Source: Villigracilis sp900696595
Lineage (GTDB): Bacteria > Chloroflexota > Anaerolineae > Anaerolineales > Villigracilaceae
DNA: 64,000 nucleotides
Assembly: GCA_030263615.1 (NCBI GenBank)
Contig: SZPH01000006.1
Span: 1 to 64,000 of the forward strand
Reading direction: 5' to 3'
Each line of letters starts with the position of its first letter. Position 1 is the stretch's first letter. A program made the position numbers and the translations under genes. Below the pieces are notes generated by a model. The model made no database searches. It was not told the origin of the DNA and worked only from the letters and a program-made list of their open reading frames with translations. Shown one piece after another: positions 24,534 through 33,218 of this stretch.

Positions 24534-25058
24534 ATGACCACAGTTCGAGATAATGTTTTCAAGATCGGCGATAACTTCGTAACCCTGCTTGGGGATGAGG
24601 TGAAGGTCGGGCAGGCGGCGCCGGAATTCGCCAGCGTCGCGTCGAGTTGGGCGACGGTAAACCCGCTTCAGGAATCGAAGGGGAAGGTGATCGTGCTATC
24701 CGCCGTGCCTTCGCTGGATACGGAGATCTGCGACCGTGAGACCCGCCGCTTCAACGAGGAGGCGTCGAAACTGGGCGACGATATCGTCATTTACACCATC
24801 AGCGCGGATTTTCCCATGGCGCAGAAACGCTGGTGCGGCGCGGCGGGCGTGGAGCGGGTGAAGGTCGTTTCGGATGTTGTTGACGCGGAGTTCGGCGTCA
24901 AGTACGGGATTCTCATCAAGGAACGCCGCTTCCTGCGCCGTTCGGTTTTCATCGTCGGGCGCGACGGCAGGTTGACCTATGTCAATTATCTGCCCACTCT
25001 CGGCGACGAGCCGGATTACGATGAGGTGATCGCCGCGGCGAAAAAAGCCCTCGGCTGA
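24534..25058 (+). CDS. tpx: thiol peroxidase (Tpx, atypical 2-Cys peroxiredoxin)
   Basis: The 174-residue protein has the Tpx hallmarks: a long N-terminal hairpin, the VGQAAPEF strand, the peroxidatic Cys in PSLDTEICDRETRRFN and the resolving Cys in AQKRWCGAAG. It reduces hydrogen and lipid peroxides in the cytoplasm, using thioredoxin. The ATG follows GGAGAGATTCAAG. It stands alone and ends at a good terminator. Confidence 0.94.
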   Translation: MTTVRDNVFKIGDNFVTLLGDEVKVGQAAPEFASVASSWATVNPLQESKGKVIVLSAVPSLDTEICDRETRRFNEEASKLGDDIVIYTISADFPMAQKRWCGAAGVERVKVVSDVVDAEFGVKYGILIKERRFLRRSVFIVGRDGRLTYVNYLPTLGDEPDYDEVIAAAKKALG

Positions 25059-25104
25059 GGTCAATGCCAGGGTTGGCAGACCAAACCCAAGTACGGGAAA
25101 GAGG

Positions 25105-25138
25105 CGAAGCCGTCCCTTTTGGGGCGGCTTTTTTTATC
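25105..25138 (+). terminator. intrinsic terminator after tpx
   Basis: The stem AAGCCGTCCC/GGGGCGGCTT is followed by TTTTTTT. Confidence 0.85.
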
Positions 25139-25158
25139 CGAATGATAAAATCAAAAAA

Positions 25159-25860
25159 ATGAGCGAAGCGAAAAGAAATTTCATCGAAGGCGCGCGGGCG
25201 GAGGCGCCTATTTTGATCGGGGTGTTTCCATTTGGGCTGATCTACGGCGCGCTGGCGGTGAACTCTGGGCTTTCGACCGCGGCGGCGCAGTTGATGTCGT
25301 CCATCCTGTTTGCGGGGTCGGCGCAGTTTATTACCGCGCAATTGTTCAGCGAAGACACTCCGGCCTTGGTTATGATCCTCACCATTGCGGTGGTCAACCT
25401 GCGGCACATACTGTATAGCGCGTCGCTCGCGCCTCACTTGAAAGACCTCTCTTTGAGATGGAAGGTTCTGCTTTCTTATCTCCTGACCGACGAAGCCTAC
25501 GCGCCGTCCATTTTGCATTACGAGAAGGAAGGGCTGGCGCGTTTCAAACACTGGTTCCTGTTGGGCGCAGGAGTTTCGCTCTGGCTGCTCTGGCAACTCA
25601 GCACCGCCATCGGCGTTTTTTGGGGCGCGTCCATCCCTGAAAATATCTCGCTCGATTTTGCCTTGCCGTTGACGTTCATCGCAATGCTCGTCCCGGCGCT
25701 GAAAAAAATTCCCATGGTTGCCGCGGCGTTGAGCGCGGGCGTTGTCGCGTTGCTGGCATATTCCCTGCCGTATAAACTTGGGTTGATCCTTGCGGCGTTG
25801 ACGGGCATTTTGGTCGGCGCGCTCCTCGAAGGGCGCCAGTCCGCGCGGGAGGCGCGATGA
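25159..25860 (+). CDS. azlC: branched-chain amino-acid exporter, large subunit AzlC
   Basis: The 233-residue membrane protein fits AzlC: an N-terminal FIEGARAEAPILIGVFPFGL, then SSILFAGSAQFITAQL and NLRHILYSASLAPHL, motifs typical of the family, with about five to six membrane segments. AzlC and AzlD together export branched-chain amino acids or analogues. The stop overlaps the azlD start by ATGA, which fixes both reading frames and the pairing. Confidence 0.95.
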   Translation: MSEAKRNFIEGARAEAPILIGVFPFGLIYGALAVNSGLSTAAAQLMSSILFAGSAQFITAQLFSEDTPALVMILTIAVVNLRHILYSASLAPHLKDLSLRWKVLLSYLLTDEAYAPSILHYEKEGLARFKHWFLLGAGVSLWLLWQLSTAIGVFWGASIPENISLDFALPLTFIAMLVPALKKIPMVAAALSAGVVALLAYSLPYKLGLILAALTGILVGALLEGRQSAREAR

Positions 25861-26174
25861 CGAATATCTGGCTTGTGATGTTCGCCGGCGGGCTGATCAC
25901 CTTCGGGATACGTTTTTCGCTGATCTATCTATTCGGCAGGTTCGAAATCCCCGAAACTTTAAAACGCGCTTTGCATTACGTCCCGCCTGCGGTGTTCTCC
26001 GCCATTATCTTTCCCGAAATTTTTTTAAGCGACGGCGTTCCGGATATCTCCCCCGCCAATCCGCGCCTGCTTGCGGGGTTGCTTGCGATTCTGACGGCGT
26101 GGTTTTCCCGCAACACGCTCGTCACCATTCTGGTTGGGATGGCGGGGTTGTTTTTCTTCCAGTGGGTTCAATGA
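25857..26174 (+). CDS. azlD: branched-chain amino-acid exporter, small subunit AzlD
   Basis: The 105-residue membrane protein has the AzlD core, GGLITFGIRFSLIYLFGRF and then ALHYVPPAVFSAIIFPEI, with four hydrophobic segments. It is needed with AzlC to form the exporter. It starts in the overlap with azlC. About 30 nt of spacer separate it from the converging GGDEF gene. Confidence 0.93.
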   Translation: MTNIWLVMFAGGLITFGIRFSLIYLFGRFEIPETLKRALHYVPPAVFSAIIFPEIFLSDGVPDISPANPRLLAGLLAILTAWFSRNTLVTILVGMAGLFFFQWVQ

Positions 26175-26204
26175 AAGCGCCGGGGCGCGTTCAACGATCG
26201 TCAA

Positions 26205-27104
26205 TTATAGGAAAACGAGATAGACCTGACTGCCCCCGGCTTGCTTTGCGCGAGCCGCCGCCTGGCGCGCCTGTTGGATGATCGGTTCGACTTCCGTTGT
26301 GGAAGTGATGCGCATGATGGACGCCGCCCCCGCGCTGATTTTGAGATTCAAAGGCGGTTCGTTCTGGACCTCGACCCGGGCGCCGCGCACCCCGGCTATG
26401 ATCCTCTCCGATATTTTTTCCGCGTCCGCGCCGATGACTCCCGGCAGGGCAAGTATGAATTCGTCCCCCGTCCAGCGTCCGATACAGTCGTAGGGGCGGC
26501 TCTTCTCGCGGATGACGTTTGCCACCGCCTTGAGGACTTCGTCCCCGGTCTTCGCGCCGAATTTGTCGTTGATTTCCTTGAAGTTGTCAATGTCGAGCGA
26601 GATCAGGCTCAACGGCTGTGATGCGCGCCGCGAGCGTTCCAACTCTCCCGCCGCCTGGCGCAGAAAAGCGGAGCGGTTCATCATGGATGTCAGCGGGTCG
26701 AACGCCGCCTGGGTTTCCAATTGCTCCCTCGCTGTAGCCAGGCTCGAAGTCAGCGAGATGATGCGCTCCGCGATGGCGATGCGATTTTTCAATTCCGCCT
26801 TCTGGTAGGGGCGCCTCAATGTATCGTCCGCGCCGGGGGAAGATTCTTCCGCGCCTTTTGATGCGATCCTAAGGATGTACACCGGATCGGGCGACTGCAT
26901 TTCCCGCGCGCGACGGATGAATTGGGCTGTCCCCGCATCGGTTGTGTCCTCATTGACGATCAGGAGGCGCGCTCCGCCAGTCTGCATTGCGCTCCAGGCC
27001 TGCCCGCTCGTGGCGACATACGAAACCGGGTTGTGATTCTCATCCAATATTTGTTTAATGACCGCCAGTTCCTTCACGTCCGCTTCCAGCACGAGGATGT
27101 TCAT
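26205..27104 (-). CDS. receiver-like/GGDEF diguanylate cyclase
   Basis: The 299-residue protein has an N-terminal receiver-like domain (~1-115) with a degenerate phosphorylation pocket (LIVNEDTT, where the conserved Asp would be expected), a linking helix and a GGDEF domain (~125-299). The A-site reads TGDEF at 212-216 instead of GGDEF, a variation found in active enzymes. The inhibitory I-site RxxD is present as RPYD at 203-206, five residues upstream. It should make cyclic-di-GMP with product inhibition, but the first Gly change leaves activity to be shown. A TGCTATAAT extended -10 lies 17 nt before the start. Confidence 0.9.
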   Translation of the reverse strand: MNILVLEADVKELAVIKQILDENHNPVSYVATSGQAWSAMQTGGARLLIVNEDTTDAGTAQFIRRAREMQSPDPVYILRIASKGAEESSPGADDTLRRPYQKAELKNRIAIAERIISLTSSLATAREQLETQAAFDPLTSMMNRSAFLRQAAGELERSRRASQPLSLISLDIDNFKEINDKFGAKTGDEVLKAVANVIREKSRPYDCIGRWTGDEFILALPGVIGADAEKISERIIAGVRGARVEVQNEPPLNLKISAGAASIMRITSTTEVEPIIQQARQAAARAKQAGGSQVYLVFL

Positions 27105-27121
27105 GTCTGCGCCTTTGCTCC

Positions 27122-27130
27122 ATTATAGCA
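27122..27130 (-). promoter_or_regulatory. extended -10 promoter of the GGDEF gene
   Basis: TGCTATAAT on the minus strand close to the start codon, without a clear -35. The mRNA would have a very short leader. Confidence 0.45.
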
Positions 27131-27204
27131 GGACGGCCTTCCAAACCTGCAAGTCAGATTGCGAATCCGATTTCCGCTCGCCCGCCGCGCAAGAGATATT
27201 TTCG

Positions 27205-27233
27205 TTGACAATTCTAAATCCTCATAGTAATAT
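27205..27233 (+). promoter_or_regulatory. promoter of tRNA-Met
   Basis: TTGACA, 17 nt, TAATAT. It ends 18 nt before the tRNA. Confidence 0.85.
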
Positions 27234-27251
27234 TTGCCCCGCTTTGACCAC

Positions 27252-27326
27252 GCCGAGGTAGCTCAGTGGCAGAGCAGGGGACTCATAAGCCCTTGGTCGT
27301 GAGTTCAAATCTCACCCTCGGATCCA
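27252..27326 (+). tRNA. tRNA with CAT anticodon (Met-type)
   Basis: A complete cloverleaf with encoded CCA. The D arm is GCTC/GAGC; the anticodon loop CTCATAA has CAT at 27284-27286; the T arm is GTGAG-TTCAAAT-CTCAC. Two positions do not pair: G1 with A72, and A31 with G39. The anticodon stem is not the GGG/CCC at 29-31 of initiator tRNAs, so it is more likely elongator tRNA-Met; a Lys-modified tRNA-Ile (CAU) cannot be excluded. Confidence 0.9.
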
Positions 27327-27330
27327 GAAA

Positions 27331-27357
27331 AGACCCGCCGGTTCGGCGGGTTTTGTT
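27331..27357. terminator. terminator after tRNA-Met and the glycerate-kinase gene
   Basis: The stem ACCCGCCG/CGGCGGGT is followed by TTTTG on the plus strand. It lies between two converging genes. Confidence 0.8.
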
Positions 27358-27382
27358 GTGCGCAACGCGATAATGTCTCGCG

Positions 27383-28741
27383 CTACCAACCAATCAACAC
27401 TGTCAAATCGTTGACATTCGTCCCGGTTGGGCCGGGTTTGAGCAGATCGCCGAGCGGATCGAAAAAAGCATACGCATCGTTCCGACTCAGGAAGGTCTGG
27501 GCGTTCATCCCAAGCCTTTCGCCGCGCTGACAGGTTTCCCCTGTTACAACCGCGCCCGCCGCGTCGGTGGGGCCGTCTTCGCCGTCGGTGGCGAGGGCAA
27601 TTAACATGACGTTTTGCAACCCGCTCATTTCGATGGCGGCGGCGAGGGCGAGTTCCTGGTTGCGCCCGCCTTTGCCGTCTCCGCGCAGGGTGACGGTGGT
27701 CTCTCCGCCCGCAATTAAACAGAAGGGACGTTTGTAATCGCGTTTGAAATATCCGCATAACTCTTTGGCGCTTTCACGGGCTTCTCCCTGCCAGGCATCG
27801 CCGAGAAAATGCGCGTGAAAGCCAAGCGATTTTGCTTTTTCAAGCCCCGCCTGCGCGGCGAGTAAATTACTTCCGACCAGCACATTCTGAACGCGCTCGA
27901 ATAACGCGTCGCCGGGTTTCGGCGTTTCTGGCGAGCTTTCCAAAACCCGCAAAATCGTCGCGGAGATTTTTTTCATCAAATCATATTTCTTCAAAATATT
28001 CAGCGCGTCTTCTTTTGTGGACGGGTCCGGCGCGGTCGGGCCGGAGGCAATCGCTTCGAGCGGGTTGCCGACCACGTCGGAGAGGATCAAACTCACAACC
28101 CGCGCCGGGAACGCGGCTTTGGCGATTCCTCCGCCTTTGACTTTATCGAGATGACGGCGCAGGGCGTTGCTCTCGTCCACGCGCGCGCCGCACGAGAGCA
28201 GTAACTTTGTCAGCGATTGCAGGGCTTCGAGATCAAGGCCGGGCTGGGGCGACGTCATCAGCGCCGAGCCGCCGCCGGAGATCAGGCAGATGAGCAAATC
28301 GCTTTCATCGAGGCTGGATGCGAACTCAAAGGCTTCATTTCCAGCAAGAACGCTTGCTTCGGTTGGGATGGGATGTCCGCCGGGCAGAATGGTGAATTCT
28401 TGCGGGGGCGCAAAATGAATTTTGCGGCACACCGGGGAATCAAAGGCTTGTTTTGGAATGAGCAAGCCGCGGCTGGGAAAAGAGGCGAGGACGTCCAATA
28501 ACGCAAGCGACATCGCTTCGGTCGCCTTCCCCAAGCCGAGAATGTTGATCCGCTTGAATTCATCCAGCGGATAAGCGCGGCTTGAAACATGTAAAATATT
28601 TTTGTTCCGACGAACAAAACGGCGGATCGCGTTGCCCGGCTCGACGGCTTCGATGCAGGCGGCAAGGATTTGCGCGATGTCGTCTCTGCGCGGATGGTTT
28701 TGTAAAGCGTCTGCGAAATTTTTCTTGACGAGTTTTGTCAT
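27383..28741 (-). CDS. glycerate 2-kinase (MOFRL/GckA family)
   Basis: The 452-residue protein matches class-II glycerate kinases: an N-terminal domain with NILGLGKATEAM and LICLISGGGSALM, and a C-terminal MOFRL domain with LIAGGETTVTLRGDGKGGRNQELALAAA, a glycine-rich nucleotide site, then ALATDGEDGPTDAAGAVV. It phosphorylates glycerate to 2-phosphoglycerate with ATP. The glyoxylate/hydroxypyruvate reductase gene lies head to head 440 bp away, which fits conversion of glyoxylate or hydroxypyruvate via glycerate to glycolysis. Confidence 0.92.
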   Translation of the reverse strand: MTKLVKKNFADALQNHPRRDDIAQILAACIEAVEPGNAIRRFVRRNKNILHVSSRAYPLDEFKRINILGLGKATEAMSLALLDVLASFPSRGLLIPKQAFDSPVCRKIHFAPPQEFTILPGGHPIPTEASVLAGNEAFEFASSLDESDLLICLISGGGSALMTSPQPGLDLEALQSLTKLLLSCGARVDESNALRRHLDKVKGGGIAKAAFPARVVSLILSDVVGNPLEAIASGPTAPDPSTKEDALNILKKYDLMKKISATILRVLESSPETPKPGDALFERVQNVLVGSNLLAAQAGLEKAKSLGFHAHFLGDAWQGEARESAKELCGYFKRDYKRPFCLIAGGETTVTLRGDGKGGRNQELALAAAIEMSGLQNVMLIALATDGEDGPTDAAGAVVTGETCQRGERLGMNAQTFLSRNDAYAFFDPLGDLLKPGPTGTNVNDLTVLIGW

Positions 28742-28851
28742 CTGAGCGGAAGTCCGCTTTAGCGGGCTTTGTAGGAATAGCGCGGGGGTTCATCCCCGCG
28801 CGGGCGTCGGGCGCAAGGCATCGCATCGCGCGCTGATTCGGATATTAGACA

Positions 28852-28970
28852 TTATCGGAAATAAGTCAATGTTCTCTTATCGGACGCAGATGAACGCGGA
28901 TTTACGCTGATAAAAGAATAATAAATCCGCGTTTTCTGCGCTTGTCCGCGTCCAAAATAATTTCCGATAA
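28852..28970. repeat. nested palindromic repeat, copy B
   Basis: The outer ends TTATCGGAAAT/ATTTCCGATAA and the inner arms GGACGCAGATGAACGCGGAT / GTCCGCGTCC match copy A at 12383 almost base for base, except for the loop. Confidence 0.88.
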
Positions 28971-28994
28971 AATCTATTAATAGTATAGTACGCT

Positions 28995-29090
28995 CTATGA
29001 AAACCGCGCCAATCGCGGAGGCTTTTCGCGGCTCTGCATCCTTCGGACTTCTCTCACGCAGCCGCAAATTAAAGTTTACGGTTTGATTAC
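28995..29090. repeat. diverged AAACT-type palindromic repeat
   Basis: GAAAACCGCGCC, TTCGCGGCTCTG and CACGCAGCCGCAAATTAAAG correspond to parts of the 53.1-kb copy in reverse order. The similarity is moderate. Confidence 0.5.
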
Positions 29091-29184
29091 CTTACACCTT
29101 GTTTTTAGGACGCGGAAAACGCGGATGAACGCAGATTTTTTTGAGGTAATCAGGTTTACGGTATAAACCGCACATGGAGATTCG

Positions 29185-30177
29185 ATGACCAAACCCAAAG
29201 TGTTCGTCACGCGCATCATCCGCGACGCAGGCTTGACTCTCATCCGCGAGCATTGCCGCGCGGATGTCTGGGATGGCGCCATGCCGCCTTCGCGCGAGAC
29301 CATGCTCGAACGCGTTCGCGGCGTGGACGGTCTGCTCTGCCTGCTCACGGATCGGGTTGACGGCGAATTGCTTGACGCGGCGGGTCCGCAACTAAAAGCG
29401 ATTAGCAACCACGCAGTCGGGTTCGACAACATCGTCGTGGCGGATGCGACCGCGCGCAAAATTCCGGTGGGCAACACGCCGGGCATTCTCACCGATGCGA
29501 CTGCGGATTTGGCCTTTGCATTGTTGCTCGCCGCCGCGAGGCGGCTGCCGGAATCTCAACGATATTTGCTGGACGGAAAATGGAAGACATGGGAGCCATC
29601 CGCTTTGCTGGGCATGGACCTGGCGGGAAAGACGCTGGGCTTGATCGGCTTCGGGCGCATCGGGCGCGCGGTGGCGAAACGCGCCGTCGGTTTTGATCTG
29701 CGCGTGATTTATTACAGCCCAAACGCCAAGCCGGAGTTCGGCGCAACGCCCGCGAACAGCCTCGATGAATTATTGCGTCAATCCGATTTCGTTTCGATCC
29801 ACACGCCGTTGAACAACTCGACCCGCCGCATGGTGAACGCGGAATTTTTGTCAAAGATGAAAGCGAGCGCGTTGCTGGTCAACACCTCGCGCGGCGGAGT
29901 CGTGGATCAGGATGCGTTGTACTCGGCGTTGAAATCCAATCAAATCTTCGCCGCCGCGTTGGACGTGACCGACCCCGAACCGCTGCCTTTGGATTCGCCT
30001 CTACTCGCTCTCGAAAACTGCTTCATCGTCCCGCACATCGGCAGCGCCAGCGAGCGGACGCGGGACGAGATGTCGCGTCTCGCGGCGGAAAACCTCATCG
30101 CCGGAGTCAAAGGCGAGCGCCTGCCGCATTGCGTCAACCCGGAAGTGTACGCGGGAAAATTGGAACCGGGCGTTTAA
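29185..30177 (+). CDS. D-2-hydroxyacid dehydrogenase, glyoxylate/hydroxypyruvate reductase type
   Basis: The 330-residue protein has a central Rossmann domain with LGLIGFGRIGRAVAKRA, the substrate-binding Arg in NTSRGGVVDQDAL, the catalytic Glu in DVTDPEPLP and the His in FIVPHIGSASERTRDEM. These are the Arg-Glu-His triad of D-isomer-specific 2-hydroxyacid dehydrogenases. It best fits glyoxylate reductase (GyaR-like), reducing glyoxylate to glycolate or hydroxypyruvate to D-glycerate. A neighbouring glycerate kinase supports this. Exact substrate choice cannot be read from sequence. Confidence 0.9.
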   Translation: MTKPKVFVTRIIRDAGLTLIREHCRADVWDGAMPPSRETMLERVRGVDGLLCLLTDRVDGELLDAAGPQLKAISNHAVGFDNIVVADATARKIPVGNTPGILTDATADLAFALLLAAARRLPESQRYLLDGKWKTWEPSALLGMDLAGKTLGLIGFGRIGRAVAKRAVGFDLRVIYYSPNAKPEFGATPANSLDELLRQSDFVSIHTPLNNSTRRMVNAEFLSKMKASALLVNTSRGGVVDQDALYSALKSNQIFAAALDVTDPEPLPLDSPLLALENCFIVPHIGSASERTRDEMSRLAAENLIAGVKGERLPHCVNPEVYAGKLEPGV

Positions 30178-30382
30178 CGCCTGGAGACAGCGTTTCCTCA
30201 ACCAAAGCGGGGCATTTGATAAATGCCGAAATTTTTCGTCGCGCTCCGGGAAACTGGTAAAATCGCCCCGCCCTGACTTCAAACGCTGTCAACAACCGGG
30301 AGACGGTAGGGCGACCATGAGCGGGCAAAAGCCTGGCATTCGTTTTGCGCGTTTATAAAAAATCTTCTGGAGTTATCTCAAC

Positions 30383-30805
30383 ATGCTTTCTGAATCCCTG
30401 ATCGAAGTCCGCGACCATACGGGACCCGACTATAAACCCCTCGTGGATTACCAGTCCTGGCGCGTGGCGCTGATGAATTACACCGACGACCTGACGCCGG
30501 ACAAAATCAACCGGATGCAAAAGCACACCGAGACCGACGAGGTCTTTGTGTTGATGTCCGGGCGCTGTATTTTGTTCATCGGCGAAGGAGATGAATCGGT
30601 GGCAAAAGTCCACGCGGTGGATATGGAGTTATACAAACTCTACAATGTCAAACGCGGAGTCTGGCACTCGCATACCTTCAGCAGGGACGCGCGCGTGTTG
30701 ATCGTGGAGAACCGCGATACGGTGGCGGAGAATTCTCCGTTTGTGGGGTTGAGCGCCGATCAGCAAAGGGAGGTCGTGGAGTTGACAAATAAACTCTGGA
30801 AATAA
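30383..30805 (+). CDS. cupin-fold protein
   Basis: The 140-residue protein has a single cupin barrel: KHTETDEVFVLMSGRCIL supplies His and Glu ligands of motif 1 and VKRGVWHSHTFSRDARVLIV the His of motif 2. Such small cupins bind a metal and either isomerise sugars or sense small molecules. No specific activity can be assigned. It precedes the PLP-enzyme gene by 88 nt on the same strand and may share its operon. Confidence 0.85.
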   Translation: MLSESLIEVRDHTGPDYKPLVDYQSWRVALMNYTDDLTPDKINRMQKHTETDEVFVLMSGRCILFIGEGDESVAKVHAVDMELYKLYNVKRGVWHSHTFSRDARVLIVENRDTVAENSPFVGLSADQQREVVELTNKLWK

Positions 30806-30893
30806 ACGAAAGTTCGTCGAACGCAAGCCATCCATGAAAAGGCGCCGCCCCGATGGATGAAAGATCGCCATCCCTCTGAAGGAGTCGCACTCA

Positions 30894-32324
30894 ATGCACA
30901 TTCCCCAAACCGGGCTTTCCAAACCGGAAATCCTCGCCATCTTGCAAGCCTTCAAATCCCGCGACATGGATTGGAAGGCGGGAAAAGTATTCTGCTATGT
31001 CTATAATCCGGGCGAAGACCCCGCCGAGGTGATGAAAGAAGCGTATCTTTCCTTCCTCAGCGAAAACGGACTCGACCCGACCGTCTTTCCCTCCATGCTT
31101 AAGGTGGAGACCGACGTTGTCCGCATGACCATCAACCTGTTACGCGGCGATGAGAACGCCGTCGGGCATCTCACGTCAGGCGGGACGGAATCGATCATGC
31201 TGGCGGTAAAGACCGCGCGCGACAAAGCCCGCGCCGAAAAGCCGCGCGTCGTTCAGCCCGAAATGGTCCTGCCGAAGACCGCGCACGCCGCCTTCCACAA
31301 AGCCGCGCATTATCTCGGCGTTAAACCCGTCATCGTGGATATTGACCCGCAGACCTTCAAAGTCCGCGCGGAGGATATGGAGAAGGCGATCACCGAAAAC
31401 ACGATCCTGCTGGTCGCGTCCGCGCCGGGTTATTCGCAGGGCGTGATTGACCCGATTGCGGAGGTCGGCAAGATCGCGCAGAGACACAATCTGCTCTTCC
31501 ATGTGGATGCGTGCGTGGGCGGCGTTCATCTTTCGTTCATGCGCAAACTCGGCTGCGAAGTCCCCGATTTCGATTTCACCGTCCCGGGGGTTACTTCGAT
31601 CTCGACCGACCTGCATAAATACGGATACGCGGCGAAAGGTTGTTCAGTCGTCATGTATCGCAACAGGGACATCCGCAAATATCAGATCTTCGCCTGCACC
31701 GACACGACGGGATATACGCTCGTCAACCCGACGGTTCTCAGCACGAAAGGCGGCGGCCCCTATGCGGGCGCATGGGCGTTGATGAATTTCCTCGGCGAAG
31801 AGGGTTACAAGCGCATCGTCCAGGCGACGCAGGACGCTGCAAAAAAACTGATGGACGGCGTCAACGCCATTCCCGGACTGCGCGTGTTGGGCGAACCGGC
31901 CATGTGTATGTTCTCCTTCGCATCGGACGAGATCAACGTTTATCAACTGGCGGATGAGATGGGCAAACGCGGCTGGTACTTGCAGGGACAATTTTCCACG
32001 CCGCTGACTCCCCGCAACCTGCACATCTCGGTCAACTTCGGCAACGCTCACAGCGTGGACGCGCTGCTCGAAGATTTGCGCGAATGTGTGGAGTCCGTCA
32101 GGAAAAAGGAGCCGATCGATTCGGACTCGATCAAGGCCCTGGTCGGCGCAGCGCTTCAAAGTCCGGACCCGGAGGCGGCGTTCGGTCAACTTGCCGCATC
32201 CGCCGGGCTGACGGGAACCGATCTTCCCAGCGAGATGGCGTTCATCAACGAGGTCATGGACGCCCTGCCGGATTCGGTCTGCAATACGTTTCTGATCAAT
32301 TACTTCAATGACCTATATATGTAA
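30894..32324 (+). CDS. PLP-dependent lyase/decarboxylase, sphingosine-1-phosphate-lyase-like
   Basis: The 476-residue fold-type-I PLP enzyme of the group II decarboxylase superfamily. Key sites: VGHLTSGGTESIMLAVKTAR (phosphate-binding), FHVDACVGG with the PLP-ring Asp, and the Schiff-base Lys in STDLHKYGYAAKG (K242). The LHKYGYAAKGCSVVMY segment resembles S1P lyases more than glutamate decarboxylases. In that family the enzyme splits long-chain-base phosphates into ethanolamine phosphate and an aldehyde. Unlike eukaryotic enzymes there is no membrane anchor. The start follows CTGAAGGAGTCGCACTCA. Confidence 0.85.
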   Translation: MHIPQTGLSKPEILAILQAFKSRDMDWKAGKVFCYVYNPGEDPAEVMKEAYLSFLSENGLDPTVFPSMLKVETDVVRMTINLLRGDENAVGHLTSGGTESIMLAVKTARDKARAEKPRVVQPEMVLPKTAHAAFHKAAHYLGVKPVIVDIDPQTFKVRAEDMEKAITENTILLVASAPGYSQGVIDPIAEVGKIAQRHNLLFHVDACVGGVHLSFMRKLGCEVPDFDFTVPGVTSISTDLHKYGYAAKGCSVVMYRNRDIRKYQIFACTDTTGYTLVNPTVLSTKGGGPYAGAWALMNFLGEEGYKRIVQATQDAAKKLMDGVNAIPGLRVLGEPAMCMFSFASDEINVYQLADEMGKRGWYLQGQFSTPLTPRNLHISVNFGNAHSVDALLEDLRECVESVRKKEPIDSDSIKALVGAALQSPDPEAAFGQLAASAGLTGTDLPSEMAFINEVMDALPDSVCNTFLINYFNDLYM

Positions 32325-32400
32325 TCTGCGCGGGCGATCTTCCGCTTTTTGACGGAAGATTGCTGTCGCCGGAATATTTGCCAAACAATTAGGAGAAGAG

Positions 32401-33144
32401 ATGAACAAGAGAAACCGACTTACCATGGGGTTGATCGTCGCAATTGCAGCGCTGGCTTGCGCCTGCCCCGCTTCGGGGCTGATTCCCGGCGGCGACCAGG
32501 GCGGACCCACCCCCGGCTTGCCTTTCGTCCCCGTTACGGAGGAACCCCAGATCGAAATTCCCGAGAGCCCCACGAATATACTCTATAGCGACGATTTCAG
32601 CGGATCGGACTCCAAAATGGAAACTTATTCGACCGAAAGCGGCAGCGCGGGGAGCGAAAACGGCGTTTATGTTGTGAGGGCGCAAAAGAATTTATGGGCA
32701 TGGGGAAGGTCCGACCCGGAATTTGCAAACACAGTGGTGGACGTGGATGCAACTGTGGTTGCGGGTCCTTCCAATAATAACAACGGATTTGGGGTGTATT
32801 GCCGGGTTGCCGAAGCCGCAGATGGCGGCATAGACGGCTATGCTTTAGTGATCAGCGCGGACGGATTTTACAGCATTCAGGTTTTCACCCCCAAAGAGTT
32901 TACGCCGCTGGTGGACTGGACACAATCGAGCGTCATCAAGCAGGGCAACCAGACCAATCACATCCGCGCCACATGCAACGGCTCCGATTTGAAGCTCGAA
33001 GTGAACGGAAGCGAAGTCGCCGCCGCTGTCGCGCCTGCGGGCGGACCCGCCTCCGGCGCCATATCGCTTGTGGCGACTTCGTTCGAAGAATCAGAGCCTT
33101 ATACCGAAATTCACTACGATAACCTGACCGTCAGCCAGCCGTAA
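32401..33144 (+). CDS. secreted lipoprotein with concanavalin/LamG-like beta-sandwich domain
   Basis: The 247-residue protein has a lipoprotein signal (IVAIAALACAC) and a Pro/Gly-rich linker, then a ~180-residue all-beta domain (ILYSDDFSGSDSKMETYSTE onward, with NNNNGFGVYCRVA and YTEIHYDNLTVSQP) like DUF1080/LamG folds that bind carbohydrate. No catalytic residues stand out. It is exported and lipid-anchored. It ends at a strong terminator. Confidence 0.8.
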   Translation: MNKRNRLTMGLIVAIAALACACPASGLIPGGDQGGPTPGLPFVPVTEEPQIEIPESPTNILYSDDFSGSDSKMETYSTESGSAGSENGVYVVRAQKNLWAWGRSDPEFANTVVDVDATVVAGPSNNNNGFGVYCRVAEAADGGIDGYALVISADGFYSIQVFTPKEFTPLVDWTQSSVIKQGNQTNHIRATCNGSDLKLEVNGSEVAAAVAPAGGPASGAISLVATSFEESEPYTEIHYDNLTVSQP

Positions 33145-33158
33145 CATCATCCCCGGAC

Positions 33159-33191
33159 AAAAAAGGATTCGCAATCGCGAATCCTTTTTTG
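33159..33191. terminator. terminator shared by converging genes
   Basis: The stem AAAAAAGGATTCGC/GCGAATCCTTTTTT has a 4-nt loop. Confidence 0.9.
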
Positions 33192-33218
33192 TTTCAGCGT
33201 GGATTCGGGATAATTCCC

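Larger units (their letters stand above)
28742..29184. other. 442-bp divergent intergenic region filled with palindromes
   Basis: It holds small hairpins (28750-28830), the nested palindrome copy B (28852-28970), an AAACTTTAATTTG-type repeat (28995-29090) and a partial GGACGCGGAAAACGCGGATG repeat (29105-29150). No ORF is convincing and I cannot place the two promoters. Confidence 0.6.
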
